Origin: Bacillus sp. T33-2
GTDB lineage: Bacteria; Bacillota; Bacilli; Bacillales; Cytobacillaceae
Direction of reading: 5' to 3'
DNA length: 64,000 nucleotides
Assembly: GCF_002860205.1 (NCBI RefSeq)
Contig: NZ_PGVB01000003.1
Span: 53,458-117,457, forward strand
The translations under genes were made by a program, and so were the position numbers. Below the pieces are notes generated by a model. The model saw only the letters and a program-made list of their open reading frames with translations. It searched no databases and was not told the origin of the DNA. This document shows positions 61,727 through 64,000 of the stretch, piece by piece (position 1 is the first letter of the stretch; each line of letters starts with the position of its first letter).

Positions 61727-61756
61727 AGGTGGGAGGAACATTTCCCACCTTTTTTA
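61727..61756 (+). terminator. Terminator or attenuator after tasA
   Basis: AGGTGGGA and TCCCACCT around GGAACATT, followed by TTTTTTA. The next gene starts 43 bases further on, so readthrough may give lower expression of the LPXTG protein and sortase. Confidence 0.75.
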
Positions 61757-61798
61757 CAAGACCAAGCCTCTAAACCTTAATTAATGAGAGGTATTACT

Positions 61799-62557
61799 AT
61801 GAATTTAAATTCTAAGAGATTTAAGTTAATACTATTATATAGCGCACTTTTACTAACGGTTATTGTTATTTTACCAATGGGAAAAACAGGTGCAGATACA
61901 TCGCCCCCAGTGATTGATATATCCGTATCACCAGCGCCCTATTTATTTGAACTTAGCAACCTAAAACCCGGTGACTGGGCAACCCGTACATTAATTATTC
62001 AAAACCAGGGAAACCAGGACTTTACATACTTAATGAAAGCAAAGCGGGAATCAGGATCTGAAAAGCTATATAACCAGTTGTTGCTTCAAGTGAATGATTC
62101 CCAAAAAACATTATATGATGGTAAGTTAAGTGGTTATGAGGGAATTGACTCAAGGGCGCTTAAACATTCAGATGAAGAAAAACTGGAATTTACGGTAAAG
62201 TTTCCAGACGAATCGGGAAATGAGTACCAAGGTGTTGCAACAGAAGTGGCGTTTCATTTTCAAACAGATGGAACAATTCCAGCAAATCCCCCAGCAGATC
62301 CGGCAACACCTGCAGACCCAGTAAAACCAACACCGGCTGACCCAGGTACACCAACAAATCCGGCAGCACCCACAGATCAGGGTAATTCAAGTGGGGCGGG
62401 AAATTCTAATGCTGCTGCGTCTGATAACACACTCCCGAAAACAGGGGAATCAAACCCGTTATTCATCATGGTATTAGGGTTTCTCATTACGGCTTCGGGT
62501 GTCACATTGCTGTTAATTAAACGTCCTCATGTAAAAAAATTGTTTAACAGGGGCTAG
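61799..62557 (+). CDS. LPXTG cell-wall-anchored protein with TasA/camelysin-like domain
   Basis: A 252-residue surface protein. After a signal-anchor (residues about 7-30) comes a beta-rich domain (SVSPAPYLFELSNLKPGDWA, IQNQGNQDF, then VEVAFHFQTDG) with features like TasA, then a Pro/Ala/Thr linker (about 170-205), a low-complexity Ser/Asn region, and the sorting signal LPKTGESNP with hydrophobic helix and basic tail (LLLIKRPHVKK). ATG 61799 follows GAGAGG. It lies between tasA and a sortase gene, so it is likely the sortase substrate and could anchor fibres to the wall. Confidence 0.85.
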   Translation: MNLNSKRFKLILLYSALLLTVIVILPMGKTGADTSPPVIDISVSPAPYLFELSNLKPGDWATRTLIIQNQGNQDFTYLMKAKRESGSEKLYNQLLLQVNDSQKTLYDGKLSGYEGIDSRALKHSDEEKLEFTVKFPDESGNEYQGVATEVAFHFQTDGTIPANPPADPATPADPVKPTPADPGTPTNPAAPTDQGNSSGAGNSNAAASDNTLPKTGESNPLFIMVLGFLITASGVTLLLIKRPHVKKLFNRG

Positions 62558-62560
62558 CCC

Positions 62561-63166
62561 ATGAAGTTAGCCTCCTCCTTTTTTCTAATTACTGTCGGTA
62601 TTATTATCATGTTTTCACCAAAACTGATTTCTCTCTATCACTCATACGAAGAAGAACAATTAATCTCAACCTGGCAAGAAACGAAAAGAGATAAAGTGAT
62701 TGCTCAATACAATGGACTAGAAGAGGTCTTTGCTGCTGTTGATGCTGAATCAACCAACAAACCTGATGCAGGAGAAATGCTGGGTACGTTACATATAGAA
62801 AAAATCGATTTATTGTTGCCTGTAGTAGAAGGGGCTACTCAGGACAACCTTAAAACAGCAGCTGGACATTTGACAGGAACCTCGTACCCGGGACAGAAAG
62901 GGAATGCAGCCATCGCTGCCCACCGCAGCTATACATTTGGCAGGCAATTTAACCGTTTGAACGAACTGGAGAAAGAGGATGTAATTTTAATTGAAACAAA
63001 GACAGAAATTTATACCTATGTAGTATTTAAGAAGAGTATAGTGTCCCCGACGGATATGGAAGTGTTGGATGAGCAGGGGGGCATAGGCGTGTTAACTTTA
63101 ATTACATGCGAACCAATCAAAAACCCAACCAAAAGGTTAATTGTTCAGGCACGGCTGACTACATGA
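62561..63166 (+). CDS. srtD: Class D sortase
   Basis: A 201-residue membrane-anchored transpeptidase that recognises LPXTG-like signals and links proteins to the cell wall. It has an N-terminal anchor, active-site His in AIAAHRSYTFG, and the catalytic Cys in TLITCEP (TLxTC) followed by RLIVQA with the conserved Arg. Only three bases separate it from the LPXTG gene, and there is no strong ribosome site, suggesting translational coupling. Class D sortases of Bacilli often have one dedicated substrate; here the neighbour is the obvious candidate. Confidence 0.88.
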   Translation: MKLASSFFLITVGIIIMFSPKLISLYHSYEEEQLISTWQETKRDKVIAQYNGLEEVFAAVDAESTNKPDAGEMLGTLHIEKIDLLLPVVEGATQDNLKTAAGHLTGTSYPGQKGNAAIAAHRSYTFGRQFNRLNELEKEDVILIETKTEIYTYVVFKKSIVSPTDMEVLDEQGGIGVLTLITCEPIKNPTKRLIVQARLTT

Positions 63167-63245
63167 GGATGTCCCAAAATGAGCGGAAACTTGGTAGAAT
63201 GTAAATAAAGGATCGCTTTCAGAAGATCACCAGGGGAGCAAATGC

Positions 63246-63866
63246 ATGAAACAGTATTTTGTCATTTTGTTAATGATCGTCATAGCAGTGTTTGGGTACT
63301 TTGAGAAGGATACGCTATTGGCTGTTATCGAGGCTAATGGCCCAACAGCCATTCCGGTAAGCATTATGCTGGTAGGCTTACTGGTTTTTTTTCCGGTTAT
63401 ACCATATCCTTTGTTGGCGGGGCTGATTGGCTCTATTTTTGGCGTTTGGCAGGGTCTTGGCATTTCCCTTGTCGGGATTGCAATAGGCACCTTGATTATG
63501 TTTTCTATGGCCCGGTATGGATTTCAGAATTGGGCGCAGAAGACATTGGAAAAGTACCCAAAGGCAAAGGAGTATGAAAATTTATTTAACCAGAATGCTT
63601 TTTTGGGGATTTTAATTGTGCGCATTATTCCTGTCATTCCGTCTCCGGTAGTGAATATTCTTTGTGGAGTCAGTACTGTTTCCTGGATGAAGTTTTTAGT
63701 TGCATCATTAATAGGTAAACTTCCGGCAGTCTTTATTTTTACCTTTGCAGGGAGTCTTTTTGAAGATAACAAGAAGCTGTCCTTCCTGATTTACGGGGTT
63801 TATTTCGTAGTTATCATGCTGCTCGTAAGCTTAAAGATTAAAAGGGGCCAGGAGCTAAATACTTAA
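63246..63866 (+). CDS. TVP38/TMEM64 (DedA-superfamily) membrane protein
   Basis: A 206-residue multi-pass membrane protein of the VTT domain family. The conserved FFPVIPYPLLAGLIGSIFG, GTLIMFSMARYG and RIIPVIPSPVVNILCG mark the family. DedA-like proteins are thought to move lipids (such as undecaprenyl phosphate or phospholipids) across the membrane; this member's substrate is unknown. AGGGGAG lies before ATG 63246. Separate from the matrix operon by 79 bases. Confidence 0.85.
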   Translation: MKQYFVILLMIVIAVFGYFEKDTLLAVIEANGPTAIPVSIMLVGLLVFFPVIPYPLLAGLIGSIFGVWQGLGISLVGIAIGTLIMFSMARYGFQNWAQKTLEKYPKAKEYENLFNQNAFLGILIVRIIPVIPSPVVNILCGVSTVSWMKFLVASLIGKLPAVFIFTFAGSLFEDNKKLSFLIYGVYFVVIMLLVSLKIKRGQELNT

Positions 63867-64000
63867 TCCCCCGCCTTTTTGCGACCGTGGTGCGTAGCAG
63901 AGAACAATATACAAAAAAAGACATTCCAATAAAGAATGGAGACTGCTGAAAATATAAGCCTTTAAATTTACTGCAATGAAATTAAAAAGATTAGGGGATG
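63867..64000. other. Window end, no feature
   Basis: 134 bases after the TVP38 gene with a small possible hairpin (CATTCC...GGAATG region near 63920) and no supported gene. Confidence 0.3.

Noticed and set aside
1..64000. CRISPR arrays, tRNA or rRNA genes, prophage or intact insertion sequences
   Set aside because: I read for regularly spaced repeats, tRNA-like folds, transposase and phage structural proteins and saw none I could support.

Overview
The window looks like a chromosomal segment of an endospore-forming Bacillaceae species, somewhere near Mesobacillus, Neobacillus or Cytobacillus. The base composition is moderately low in GC, Shine-Dalgarno sites are strong (AGGAGG type), and the gene families are typical Bacillus ones: TapA-SipW-TasA, SPL-type radical SAM protein, T-box and S-box leaders, PTS trehalose permease, MocR and CdaR regulators. 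I saw no rRNA, tRNA, CRISPR array, prophage or intact insertion sequence.

Layout. 0-7 kb: two methyl-accepting chemotaxis proteins around a formate/nitrite channel. The second chemoreceptor follows a clear c-di-GMP-I riboswitch with terminator; the first has a structured leader resembling half of one. 7-18 kb: a frameshifted CPBP protease gene, a DUF1540 gene, a TetR-controlled ABC-2 exporter, a gntP-like permease remnant beside glycerate kinase and CdaR, a NarL-type two-component system and a beta-lactamase-fold hydrolase. 18-32 kb: mixed genes including an HTH/vWA divergent pair, a FrnE/DsbA-type oxidoreductase whose first active-site Cys codon is TGA, cell-wall enzymes, two GNAT enzymes, MocR, and a 5'-nucleotidase facing a NupC nucleoside transporter. 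33-42 kb: a methionine/SAM block. A T-box leader precedes SAM hydrolase plus the MtsABC-type ECF transporter, and two tandem SAM-I riboswitches precede metN-metP-metQ and an M20 peptidase. 42-56 kb: carbohydrate genes: fructokinase, oligo-1,6-glucosidase, an uncharacterised LacI-controlled sugar catabolic and ABC uptake cluster with four matching operators, and treR/treP without treA. 56-63 kb: secreted proteins and a matrix locus, tapA-sipW-tasA, followed by an LPXTG protein and a class D sortase.

The most notable single observation is the in-frame TGA in the CxxC motif of the FrnE-like gene, followed at the right distance by a stable hairpin: a candidate selenoprotein. Other notable points are the matrix locus that carries its own LPXTG substrate and sortase, the tandem S-boxes, several dispersed palindromic repeats, and three genes or remnants broken by apparent single-base losses, two or three of them at short homopolymers. 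The last could be real decay or assembly indels. All calls come from reading the sequence; no database search was run.
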